DNA from: Acidobacteriaceae bacterium
Lineage (GTDB): Bacteria > Acidobacteriota > Terriglobia > Terriglobales > Acidobacteriaceae
Direction: 5' to 3'
DNA: 64,000 nucleotides
NCBI GenBank assembly: GCA_003134655.1
Contig: PLBY01000097.1
Coordinates: 1 to 64,000, forward strand
Part shown: in pieces, positions 52,851 to 60,005 of the stretch
Position numbering within the stretch: the stretch's first letter is position 1
How the letters are laid out: the number at the start of each line of letters is the position of its first letter
The notes under the pieces: model-generated
What the model was told of the DNA's origin: nothing
What the model saw: only the letters and a program-made list of their open reading frames with translations
Databases searched by the model: none
Translations under genes and position numbers: made by a program

Positions 52851-53735
52851 ATGGCGACCGGAGTACAAATTCGCGGGTGGAGTGGGCCGTCGAGAAGGCG
52901 GGTGCCGCGCTTTCTGCTGCAGGCGCCGCTGGACGTGACGGTGCTGCGGTCGGGGATCCCGGATACGGTACCGGGGCGATCGGTGAACGTGTGCGAGCGT
53001 GGAATTTCGGCGATGCTGGCGGGAGAACTGGTTCCGGGTGAGGCGGTGGGGATTGAGGTCCGCCTGTCGCAGGCGATGGATTCGCTGCGAACACGGGCGC
53101 TGGTGCGGTATCAGGACAAGTTGCGCTGCGGGCTCGAGTTTGTGGGATTGTCAGTCGAGCAGCGGGCAGCCATCCGCGAATGGGCGAAGGAGTCGAAGGC
53201 CGAGACGGAGATCATTGCGAGTCCGGCTCCTGTGTCGGAGAAAAAAGGACCGGACACTGGTGGAAGTAGCGGGGCGACCGCGGGAGACGGAAGCGGCCGC
53301 AGACCGAAGAAGAGACGGCGCTGGCTGGGCTGGGCGCTTTTCTTGATTTTTGTGGCGGCCGCCGCTGGTGTGGCTTGGTGGCGCTGGAACCGCGGTTGGG
53401 AAGAGCTGGAGTCGGAGTTGAAGAGTCGGCAAGTCTCGTCGGCGGACAAGCCACAGGCGCAGGTGTCGGCGGAAGTGATGGAGAAGTTGCTGGTGCACAA
53501 GGTGGCGCCGACGTATCCGGCGGAGGCGCGGAAGGAAAATCTGCAGGGGATCATCGCGCTGGATATTGTCGTGGGGCGGGATGGATCGGTGGTGAGTATG
53601 CACGCGCTGAATGGGCCCGAGGTGCTGGCGCGCGCGGCGATGGACGCCTTGCGCTGGTGGACGTTTGAGCCGTACCGGGTGAATGGAGAGCCGGCGGTGG
53701 TCGAGACGACGGTGGCGGTGGAGTTTAAGAGATAG
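52851..53735 (+). CDS. PilZ domain fused to a TonB C-terminal domain through a membrane helix
   Basis: 294 residues. A PilZ domain at about 14-112 has RRRVPRFLL (Arg motif) and NVCERGISAML at the NxSxxG site, with Cys in place of Ser. A basic linker (RRPKKRRR) leads to one membrane helix at 158-178 (WLGWALFLIFVAAAAGVAWW). After a short periplasmic spacer, a TonB C-terminal domain occupies about 212-294 (KVAPTYPAEARKENLQGIIA, DALRWWTFEPYRVNG). With TonB topology the PilZ part is cytoplasmic, so c-di-GMP could influence energy transfer to an outer-membrane receptor. The start at 52851 is ATG. No exbB/exbD nearby. The fusion is visible; its function is inference. Confidence 0.85.
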   Translation: MATGVQIRGWSGPSRRRVPRFLLQAPLDVTVLRSGIPDTVPGRSVNVCERGISAMLAGELVPGEAVGIEVRLSQAMDSLRTRALVRYQDKLRCGLEFVGLSVEQRAAIREWAKESKAETEIIASPAPVSEKKGPDTGGSSGATAGDGSGRRPKKRRRWLGWALFLIFVAAAAGVAWWRWNRGWEELESELKSRQVSSADKPQAQVSAEVMEKLLVHKVAPTYPAEARKENLQGIIALDIVVGRDGSVVSMHALNGPEVLARAAMDALRWWTFEPYRVNGEPAVVETTVAVEFKR

Positions 53736-53880
53736 GCTTCCGGCTCTCGGCTTCCGGCTTCCGGAAATTTCCTGTCTGCGAGGTCTCGAACAACAAGGAT
53801 TTTTAGGTTCACAGAAAGCGCCCATTCGACGAGCGTACGGAACGGGTGTCGCTGAAGCCGGCAGCCGAGAGCCGGAAGCC
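53735..53880. repeat. Inverted repeat flanking the 3' end of the PilZ-TonB gene
   Basis: ggcttccggctctcgg (53735-53750) and ccgagagccggaagcc (53865-53880) are 16-base inverted copies about 115 bases apart. Similar gcttccggctttcgg runs occur near 1160-1190 and 1640. Confidence 0.6.
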
Positions 53881-53883
53881 GTT

Positions 53884-54273
53884 CTAGTCTCTCTTCTTGC
53901 GCAGGGCGTGTAGAACTGCAGTGCCGCTGATGCCGAAGCACAGAATGGAGCCCAAGGCGGCGACCAGCATGACGTTGGCGCTGAAGTGCAGGACGTCGGC
54001 GATGACCGCGGTAACAGCGAAGATTAATCCCAGAACATTGAGCCAAAGCGGGGCGTGGACTTCGGCGCTCGTGTCCTTGCGAAGCCGAAGTTGCAGCAGC
54101 AGAGCGGCGAGCCCGATGGCCGCCACGACGACCAGGGCCAGTGGGCTGGAGAAGGCGGAGCGGTTGGTGTAGATCACTACCAGAGCGAGCGCGAGGAGCA
54201 GGAGCCCGGCGGCAACGATGCTCGAGCGCCGAGACTTAGGCGCGGGGGCCGGGTTGGAAGGGGCATCGGTCAA
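53884..54273 (-). CDS. Hypothetical membrane protein
   Basis: 129 residues with four hydrophobic segments (about 18-38, 45-62, 75-95 and 100-120) and a basic C-terminus (LHALRKKRD). The frame has no ATG. TTG at 54273 (TTG ACC GAT GCC CCT) follows GGAACTCC and seems the best start; a TTG at 54318 is an alternative. It looks like a small four-helix inner-membrane protein of unknown role. It is downstream of the response-regulator gene on the same strand, separated by about 140 bases. Confidence 0.55.
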   Translation of the reverse strand: MTDAPSNPAPAPKSRRSSIVAAGLLLLALALVVIYTNRSAFSSPLALVVVAAIGLAALLLQLRLRKDTSAEVHAPLWLNVLGLIFAVTAVIADVLHFSANVMLVAALGSILCFGISGTAVLHALRKKRD

Positions 54274-54410
54274 GGAGTTCCGTCCCAAGTTATACAGGGC
54301 GGAGCGGGACGTTTTCAATTCGACGGCGTCGGCGCCGAACTCTCCAATTTACTCCGACAGCTTTTTCATTCCTCGGACAGACCAACTTCCTTTTTCCCGG
54401 CCGACCACAA

Positions 54411-55142
54411 TCACGCGCTGGGCAGAATGCGGGTGGTGCCGGCGAGCCATTCGGCTTGGCGGGGGTCTCCGTTGTTGACCGCGTAGAGGACGAGTTCCAC
54501 GCGGTCGAGATGCCGAGCTTTTCGAAGATACGGTAAAGGTATTTCTTGATGGTGTGCTCGCTGAGGTTGAGTTCGCGGGCAATCTCGCGGTTGCCGAGTC
54601 CTTCGGCGACGAGGGCGACAACTTGTTCCTCGCGCGGGGTGAGCAGGTTCGTGCCCTGAGTATTGAGCACGCGCAGAGAGGGAATTTCCGAGATGAGGTC
54701 CATGATGTAGTTGAGTTGCTCGGTGCTGGCCCAGATCTGTCCCGCGGCCACACGGAGAAGGCACCTGCACAGCAGGCGGAGGTTGCCGTCGGTGATGGGG
54801 AAGATGCCGCGCGCCCCGGAGCGAAACGCGCTGACTACGAGTTCGCGATCGCAGGTGTCCGACCAGCAGGACCTTGGGAATCTCGGGATGGGAAAGATGA
54901 AACCGGCGCAGTGTCGTCACGGTTTCGGAAATGTTGGCGTTCGCGTTCAACGACAGAAGCGCGATGCGCGGATGTTTCACGTTGACCGCCTGGAGGATGG
55001 AGGCAGTATCCATGGGGCAGGTGGTGATGTGGAACTCGGAGTGGCGACGCAGGGCGCTCGTGAGCAACTGGGACTGCATACGATTGGAGTCGGCAATGAG
55101 GACACCAATCGTCGTCGGAGCGGCGGCGGACGACGGACTCAT
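54411..55142 (-). pseudogene. LuxR-type response regulator with two compensating frameshifts
   Basis: The gene starts at 55142 (ATG AGT CCG, with GGGAGAAG upstream) with a receiver-like domain (IGVLIADSNRMQSQLLTSAL, HPRIALLSLNA, IPKVLLVGH). At about 54854 the frame breaks: one extra base shifts reading, and the next frame continues CDRELVVSAFRSGARGIFP and a LuxR helix-turn-helix (LLTPREEQVVALVAEGLGNR, EIARELNLSEHTIKKYLYRI). At about 54503 one base is missing and the first frame resumes with RVELVLYAVNNGDPRQAEW. Reading through both breaks gives a normal-length regulator. Either two sequencing/assembly errors or a decaying gene. The receiver also lacks a clear phospho-accepting Asp (ALLSLNAN). 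Confidence 0.75.
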
Positions 55143-55696
55143 CAAGTACTTCTCCCAAAATACTCAAGAAAAACGATGTGGCGATTGCAGGGAGGGGAAG
55201 TACGGTCCACAAGGGAACTGGTCACAAAATCTGAGCGCCGCTTTCAAAACGGGAATTTCGGATTACTGTCCGGCGGGAATGTGGGAAAGCCGGATTCCGC
55301 TGTGGAAACTTGATCGAGGCAGAGAAGAGCCAAGACGTGCGCGCAGGCCGTTTCCGCGGGTAATCGCCGCGGGGTGAAGGGATTTCCGTTCTGGCAGGGA
55401 CTCAGGTGCGATCTATTTTTGTGACATGACAAACATGCAAGTCTACTTTCGTGGGTACTCCCGCGGGAGGTGTGCCCCACTGCCTTTTCCGCGCTGTTCG
55501 TGGGGACGAACTTCCACAAGCCATTGATTGGATGCGACGCTCCACCGGGCGACGTGCTTTCCCGGAAAGGGAGAACGGTCCACTCTGGTAGACGGTACTT
55601 CCCATGTCTTGTTCGAATCCCGGTGAGAGCTTAAGTTGCGCAGTAGAGAGGCATGCAAGCGAACCTCTCGGCGCCGGGGAGGCGGCGCAAGGGCCC
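55143..55696. other. Intergenic region upstream of the exopolysaccharide locus
   Basis: 554 bases between divergent genes. No gene. Near 55590-55625 there is ttcgaatcccggt, which looks like a tRNA T-loop but has no partner stem. GGGGAGG (about 55674-55680) lies before the small signal-peptide frame at 55697. Confidence 0.4.
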
Positions 55697-55843
55697 ATGA
55701 AACGTTTATTCATCTTCGTCCGATTTATAGCCGTGGCCCTATTGATTGTAGATTGTTGTTCGGCCGCGTTCGCGCAGGGTGAGAAGACTGACCTGAGCGG
55801 AAACAAAGAGTGTCCCGCCAGCGCGCGCGTGTTCATCATCTAA
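55697..55843 (+). pseudogene. Signal-peptide fragment, probable 5' end of the split Wza-like gene
   Basis: 48-codon frame: MKRLFIFVRFIAVALLIVDC and SAAFAQGEKTDLSGNKE, a good signal peptide ending at AFAQ, then only about 20 residues before a stop. The reading phase is the same as that of the Wza-like fragment at 57056-57748, which lacks exactly these parts (start and signal peptide). So the two pieces probably were one gene. If not, this is a small secreted peptide. Confidence 0.5.
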
Positions 55844-55925
55844 ATCGCGTGTTCATCATAATCTGGAGGGATGAAAGCCCACGGACAGGAAACCCACGCC
55901 TGAAAGCGTGGATTTCTGCTACTAC

Positions 55926-56039
55926 TTACTTGCGGACGTATTTCACAACGTGGTGGACGACCTCGAAGACTTCGTGGCAGAACTTCATCGAGCCGAACAC
56001 TGCCAGCGCAGCCTCTACAAGATGCATGACGTGTTCCAT
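55926..56039 (-). CDS. Small protein of 37 residues downstream of the KTSC gene
   Basis: Starts MEHVMHLVEAALAVFGSMKF and ends VVHHVVKYVRK, a strongly amphipathic helix-like sequence with five His. A perfect AGGAGG (56048-56053) sits eight bases before the ATG and overlaps the stop codon of the KTSC gene, so the two genes are translationally linked. Rare for a short frame to have so good a binding site and coupling, hence I call it a gene. No family recognised. It could bind a membrane surface or a metal, but that is a guess. Confidence 0.6.
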   Translation of the reverse strand: MEHVMHLVEAALAVFGSMKFCHEVFEVVHHVVKYVRK

Positions 56040-56051
56040 CTAGATAGCCTC

Positions 56052-56792
56052 CTAGGCTGACGCCGACTGAAGCTGCTGCTCGATCTGCTGGTGCGCCTTC
56101 CCCTTTTTGGCGGTCGGCGTTTCTTTCGCTGGGGCTGCCGGAGCAGGTGCAGCCTTGGGCGCTGGGGCCGGAGCAGCTTTCTTCGCGTCCCGCGCTTGCT
56201 GCTTCTGGAACAACGCCAGCCCATCAACTGCCGCCTCGAATGCCTTGGCGTAGCTCCTGATCTCCGGCAACGTAATACCGCCGCTGGCCCCGATCATAAT
56301 CAGCGGCCACCCTTCAGCCACAATGACGTCCAAGTACTTGCCGTCCGGCGTTGCAGTCATCTTCGAGAGGTCCAACCCGCGTGCCGCCCATGCTGCCTTT
56401 AACTTCTCGAACGTCGTAGTCTGCTTGTTGGCTGGTACCGGCGGCGCCGCTGCCGGAGCCTCCGGCTTCGGCTGGTCTGCTGCCGCTGCTGGTTGAGGTT
56501 GAACTGCTTTGGTTGCTGCTTCACGCTTTTTTGCTTCGCGCTGTTGCTTGTTCATTCCCATCGTCTTACGCTCCTTTTCTGGATTGACTTTCTTGAACTC
56601 GAACTGCCCCTTGATGCACTCCTGAAAGAACGTGCCCTTGCTCTCTGCTGCCATCAACTGGTTGAACAGCTTTGCTGGTACGCCTTCGAAGTCATACATC
56701 GAACCCTCGAGGAACAGAACCCTCAGGACTCTCGACCTCTTCTCATGCCCAACGGAGGCGATGTTAGTAGATTTGACGTGTACCAGATCCAC
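56052..56792 (-). CDS. KTSC-domain protein with low-complexity middle
   Basis: 246 residues. The N-terminus (about 1-68) is a KTSC domain: STNIASVGHEKRSRVLRVLF, LEGSMYDFEGVPAKLFNQLM, AAESKGTFFQECIKGQFEFK. This domain is named for its similarity to the C-terminus of a lysyl-tRNA synthetase form and is often found in phage and mobile regions. A Pro/Ala/Lys-rich linker follows (about 85-125), then a second globular part (FEKLKAAWAARGLDLSKMTA...ALFQKQQARD) and a Lys/Ala/Pro tail. Start is GTG at 56792 with GGAG eight bases upstream. Lies on an apparently inserted segment; function unknown. Confidence 0.7.
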   Translation of the reverse strand: MDLVHVKSTNIASVGHEKRSRVLRVLFLEGSMYDFEGVPAKLFNQLMAAESKGTFFQECIKGQFEFKKVNPEKERKTMGMNKQQREAKKREAATKAVQPQPAAAADQPKPEAPAAAPPVPANKQTTTFEKLKAAWAARGLDLSKMTATPDGKYLDVIVAEGWPLIMIGASGGITLPEIRSYAKAFEAAVDGLALFQKQQARDAKKAAPAPAPKAAPAPAAPAKETPTAKKGKAHQQIEQQLQSASA

Positions 56793-57055
56793 TTATCATC
56801 TCCTTTCCTCTCAGCAACTTATAAGCACATTATAATTACCACCCCGTTGACGTCCTACCGATTTCATTGTCTGACCAACACTATATGGACGTAGTTATCA
56901 CTGGGTTACACCGCCAGTTACAACGATTCACAGTTTATTCACAGCAGAAATAGATATTGCTTGACTTACGAGCTGGATGGACCTTAGTGCTTATGTATGC
57001 CAGTGATAAGTAAGGGGGTTAGGTAATGAATCAAATGGCACAGAATCAAAGGTGA
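56793..57055. other. AT-rich flank of the inserted segment
   Basis: About 260 bases, among the most AT-rich in the window. On the minus strand TATAAT (within ggtaattataatgtg, about 56829-56836) is a plausible -10 box for the KTSC gene. No gene. The segment ends where the coding sequence of the Wza-like fragment starts (57056). Confidence 0.45.
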
Positions 57056-57748
57056 AACGCCAAGGCGCGGGCTGAAACTTCCCGATCGGGCTTTACCGGG
57101 ACCGGAACGGGAGGCAGTCGTACAACGGCCGCGAAACCCGGAGGAGCGGATGGCCTGGGAAACCCCTTACTCGGAGGGGAGCGTCATCCGCTCTACCGGT
57201 TACGACCCAGCGACGTGGTGGAGATCAGCTTTACCGTCGCCCCGGAATTCAACCAAACCCTGACCGTGCAGCCGGACGGCTACGTGATGTTGAAAGACGC
57301 GGGCATGGTGGACGTCCAGGGGCTCAACCTTCAGGAGTTCAGCGACGCGGTACAGAAGGCGTACCGGGGATATCTGCACGATCCGCAGGTGGCGGTGGCA
57401 CTGAAGGAATTCGAGCGGCCGAGCTTCATCGTGGGAGGCGAAGTCGGCAAGCCAGGAAAGTACGAATTGCACTCGGACACGACGGTAGCGGAGGCGGTGC
57501 AGATCGCGGGCGGACTTACCCAGCAGGCGAAGCACTCGCAGGTCGTGCTGTTCCGGCGAGTCAACGACGATCTGGTGGAAACGCGGCTGCTCAATCTGAA
57601 GAAAATGCTGAATGAGAGCAGCCTGAAGGAAGATGCTCATCTTCGGCCGGGAGATATAGTTTTCGTTCCACAGAACTCGATTTCGAAAATTGCACGCTTC
57701 CTGACCAAGCCTTCCCTCAGCATGTATTTCAATCCTACCCAATTCTAG
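57056..57748 (+). pseudogene. Polysaccharide export protein (Wza/GumB-like), 5' end displaced
   Basis: A frame open from 57056 encodes a Gly/Thr-rich linker (TSRSGFTGTGTGGSRTTAAK), then LYRLRPSDVVEISF, the start of the Poly_export domain, two SLBB-like domains (VQPDGYVMLKDAGMVDVQGL, FIVGGEVGKPGKYELHSDTT) and the end RPGDIVFVPQNSISKIARF. Such proteins form the outer-membrane channel for exopolysaccharide. There is no start codon or signal peptide at the front; the first usable start is GTG at 57215, inside the domain. The missing part matches the signal-peptide frame at 55697-55843. So the gene appears interrupted. It leads the EPS operon. Confidence 0.7.
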
Positions 57749-57769
57749 AAAAGGATTTCTCAGAGTCGC

Positions 57770-59272
57770 ATGCCATCAGACGAAGACCCTTATCGCGGGC
57801 GAGAGCAGGCTGCCACGCCAACTTTGCGGGAACTGGTCATGGTGCTGTTCCGCCAGCGAAGGGCCTTCGTCTGCGTCTCAGGACTGGTACTGGCGATAGC
57901 AGTCCTGTATGCGTTCGCGGGGACCAAGTATCAGGCCAACATGAAAGTGCTGGTGAGGAGGGGACGGGCGGATGCTCCGGTGAGCGTGGCGGAAAGCGCT
58001 CCACTGGACCTGACGCGGATGGAGATCACGGAAGAGGAGTTGAATTCTGAGGTGGAGCTGCTGCGGGATGATGAGGTCCTGCGGCGTGTGGTGGAGGAAA
58101 CCGGGGTTGGCGGACGCGACTGGCTCCACTTTCTGCGGCTAAGCGAGGGGAAAGCGCAGCGAGTGGAGCGGGCGGCGCGGCGGCTGGCGAAGAGGTTGCA
58201 AGTGCAGCCGGTGAAGAAAACAAACCTGATTGCGATCAGCTTCGCGGCGGACGATCCGCGGGTCGCGGCGAAGGTGTTGCAATCGGTGGCGAACGCTTAC
58301 CTGGAGAAGCATATGGAGGTGCACCGGCCGGCCGGGCAGTTCCGCTTCTTCGACCAGCAACGAGGCGAATCGAGACTGCAACTCGAGGAGGCGAAGGGAA
58401 AGCTGTTGCAGTTTACCGCGAGGCATGGAGTTGTGGAGGCGGCACAGCAGCGTGATCTGACGCTGCAGAAACTGAGCGAGGTGGATGCGAGTTATCGGCA
58501 GACGCGGATCGATCTGGCCGAGACACAACAGCGAGTGTGGGAACTCGGGGACGAAGTTGCAAAGCTGCCTGAAAGGACCACCACGCAGGTCCGCATTTCC
58601 GACAACCCTGAACTGCTGAGGTCGTTGAAGGCGAGTTTGTTGGATCTGCAGCTAAAACGGACCCAGTTGCTGACGAAATTTGAGCCCAGCCATCGTCTGG
58701 TGCAGGAAGTCGATCAGCAGGTTGCGCAGACCGAGTCGATGATCGCGGCGGAAAATGCATTGCCGCTGAGGGACGAGACGACTGACAAGAATGTGCAGCA
58801 TGAATGGGCGAAGTCGGAATTGCAGCGGGCGCAAGTGCAGTTGAAAGCCTTGCAAGCGCGGGAGGCCGCGACCGTCACACAGGAGGCCTCCTACCGGGTG
58901 ATGGCGCGGCAGCTGGGCGAGGACGCGGTCACCCAGGACGACTTGCTCAGCACCGAGAAGGCCGCGCAGGAGAACTATCTTCTCTATGTGAAGAAGCAGG
59001 AAGAAGCGCGAATGGACGATGCGCTGGATGAACGGGGCATCGTCAACGTGGCGATTGCGGAGCATCCGGTGGTTCCGGCGTTGCCGCTGTCGTCGGCGTG
59101 GACGGTGCTGGCCATCGGATTGGCTGCCGCGGGCGCTGCAGGCACGGGTGCGGCATTTGCGGCGGACCATCTGGATCCTGCATTTCGCACGCCGGAGGAT
59201 GTACGGGCGTACTTGAACTCTCCGGTGCTGGCATCGCTGCCACGACGGGCACGAGGAGATCTTTCCGCATGA
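57770..59272 (+). CDS. Exopolysaccharide chain-length determinant (Wzz/GumC family)
   Basis: 500-residue inner-membrane protein that controls polymer length and links synthesis to export. One membrane helix near the start (about 35-52, VCVSGLVLAIAVLYAFAG), then a large periplasmic region with Wzz-type segments (VLVRRGRADAPVSV), long coiled coils (about 190-430, e.g. QQRGESRLQLEEAKGKLLQF), and a second helix near 443-465. The C-terminus has only a short cytoplasmic tail (HLDPAFRTPEDVRAYLNSPV), so the kinase domain is separate. The tail matches the usual link to the BY-kinase. The ATG is 21 bases after the export gene; its stop overlaps the next start. Confidence 0.88.
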   Translation: MPSDEDPYRGREQAATPTLRELVMVLFRQRRAFVCVSGLVLAIAVLYAFAGTKYQANMKVLVRRGRADAPVSVAESAPLDLTRMEITEEELNSEVELLRDDEVLRRVVEETGVGGRDWLHFLRLSEGKAQRVERAARRLAKRLQVQPVKKTNLIAISFAADDPRVAAKVLQSVANAYLEKHMEVHRPAGQFRFFDQQRGESRLQLEEAKGKLLQFTARHGVVEAAQQRDLTLQKLSEVDASYRQTRIDLAETQQRVWELGDEVAKLPERTTTQVRISDNPELLRSLKASLLDLQLKRTQLLTKFEPSHRLVQEVDQQVAQTESMIAAENALPLRDETTDKNVQHEWAKSELQRAQVQLKALQAREAATVTQEASYRVMARQLGEDAVTQDDLLSTEKAAQENYLLYVKKQEEARMDDALDERGIVNVAIAEHPVVPALPLSSAWTVLAIGLAAAGAAGTGAAFAADHLDPAFRTPEDVRAYLNSPVLASLPRRARGDLSA

Positions 59273-59973
59273 GAGAAGGAGTCATGAGCGCAGGAGTGTT
59301 GTTTGCGCAGTCGACCGTGCGGGAGAAGGTGCGTTCCGAGGAGGAGAGCATACCGGAGGTGGGGGGATGGAACCCCGAAGACTTTGCTCGGGAGCAGATC
59401 CGCGGTCTAGTGCGGCAAGTCTTCTTCTCAAATGTCGAACGACCGGTGAGGCAGGTCGTATTCAGCGCCATGGATCAAGAAACGGATGTGAAGAGTATTT
59501 GCCGGCAAGTTGGGGAGGCTCTGGCGCTGGAGACCGCAGGTAGCGTCGCCGTCGTGGGAGAGTATCCGCAGGTCTTGCAGAATATCGGGAAGTATCAGCC
59601 AAAGCATCAGGACGGAAGTACGCCGCTGCGCGAGGCGGCCACTCGACTGCGAGGCAATCTGTGGCTGGTGCCGGCCGCGGAAAAGGATGGACTGCGTCGC
59701 ACCACCCCATCGTTGCATGCGTATCTGGGCGCCATTTGCGGAGAGTTTGAGTACTCGATTCTTGAGGGACCGCCTGCCGTAGAGTCGAACGAGGCAATGT
59801 CGATGGCGCAGTTCGCCGATGGAATCATTCTGGTGTTGTCGGCCCGCCGCACGCGTCGGGTAGTCGCGCGGAAAATCAAAGCGATGCTCGATGCGACGCA
59901 GGCGCGCGTCCTAGGGACCGTGCTGACCGACAGGGTTTTCCCAATTCCTGAAGGGATCTACCGGCGGTTATAG
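59269..59973 (+). CDS. BY-kinase-like (CpsD/CapB family) protein lacking Walker A
   Basis: 234 residues. Position and fold match the cytoplasmic tyrosine kinase that partners Wzz: VVFSAMDQETDVKSICRQVG stands where the Walker A region should be (no GKS/T), SVAVVGEYPQ replaces the Walker A' strand, and ILEGPPAVESN is the Walker B-like strand (usually IIDTPP). The end (FADGIILVLSARRTRRVVAR, VLGTVLTDRVFPIP) is typical, but there is no tyrosine cluster at the C-terminus. So it is a degenerate, probably non-catalytic member. Two starts are possible: ATG at 59269 (overlaps the Wzz stop) and ATG at 59284. I take 59269. Confidence 0.75.
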   Translation: MREGVMSAGVLFAQSTVREKVRSEEESIPEVGGWNPEDFAREQIRGLVRQVFFSNVERPVRQVVFSAMDQETDVKSICRQVGEALALETAGSVAVVGEYPQVLQNIGKYQPKHQDGSTPLREAATRLRGNLWLVPAAEKDGLRRTTPSLHAYLGAICGEFEYSILEGPPAVESNEAMSMAQFADGIILVLSARRTRRVVARKIKAMLDATQARVLGTVLTDRVFPIPEGIYRRL

Positions 59974-60005
59974 AGGCAATTGGCTAACAAGCGGAATGGA
60001 TTGAA

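Larger units (their letters stand above)
55820..57050. mobile_element. Lower-GC inserted segment (boundaries uncertain)
   Basis: About 1.2 kb clearly less GC-rich than both sides, with a two-gene minus-strand unit (KTSC protein and 37-residue protein). It separates the signal-peptide frame from the rest of the Wza-like gene. Near its left end the 14-base direct repeat cgcgtgttcatcat occurs twice, at about 55827 and 55846. No transposase or integrase is encoded, and no terminal inverted repeats were found. It may be a non-autonomous element or the remnant of a larger one. Confidence 0.45.

Noticed and set aside
55590-55630. tRNA T-loop-like sequence (ttcgaatcccgg)
   Set aside because: Flanking bases do not form a T-stem and no acceptor stem is present.
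55380-55696. c-di-GMP riboswitch upstream of the EPS locus
   Set aside because: None of the conserved GEMM core sequences were found in the leader.
55804-57051. CAAAG at 55804-55808 and 57047-57051 as a five-base target-site duplication of the insertion
   Set aside because: Joining at these sites does not restore the reading frame of the Wza-like gene, and no terminal inverted repeats are seen next to them.
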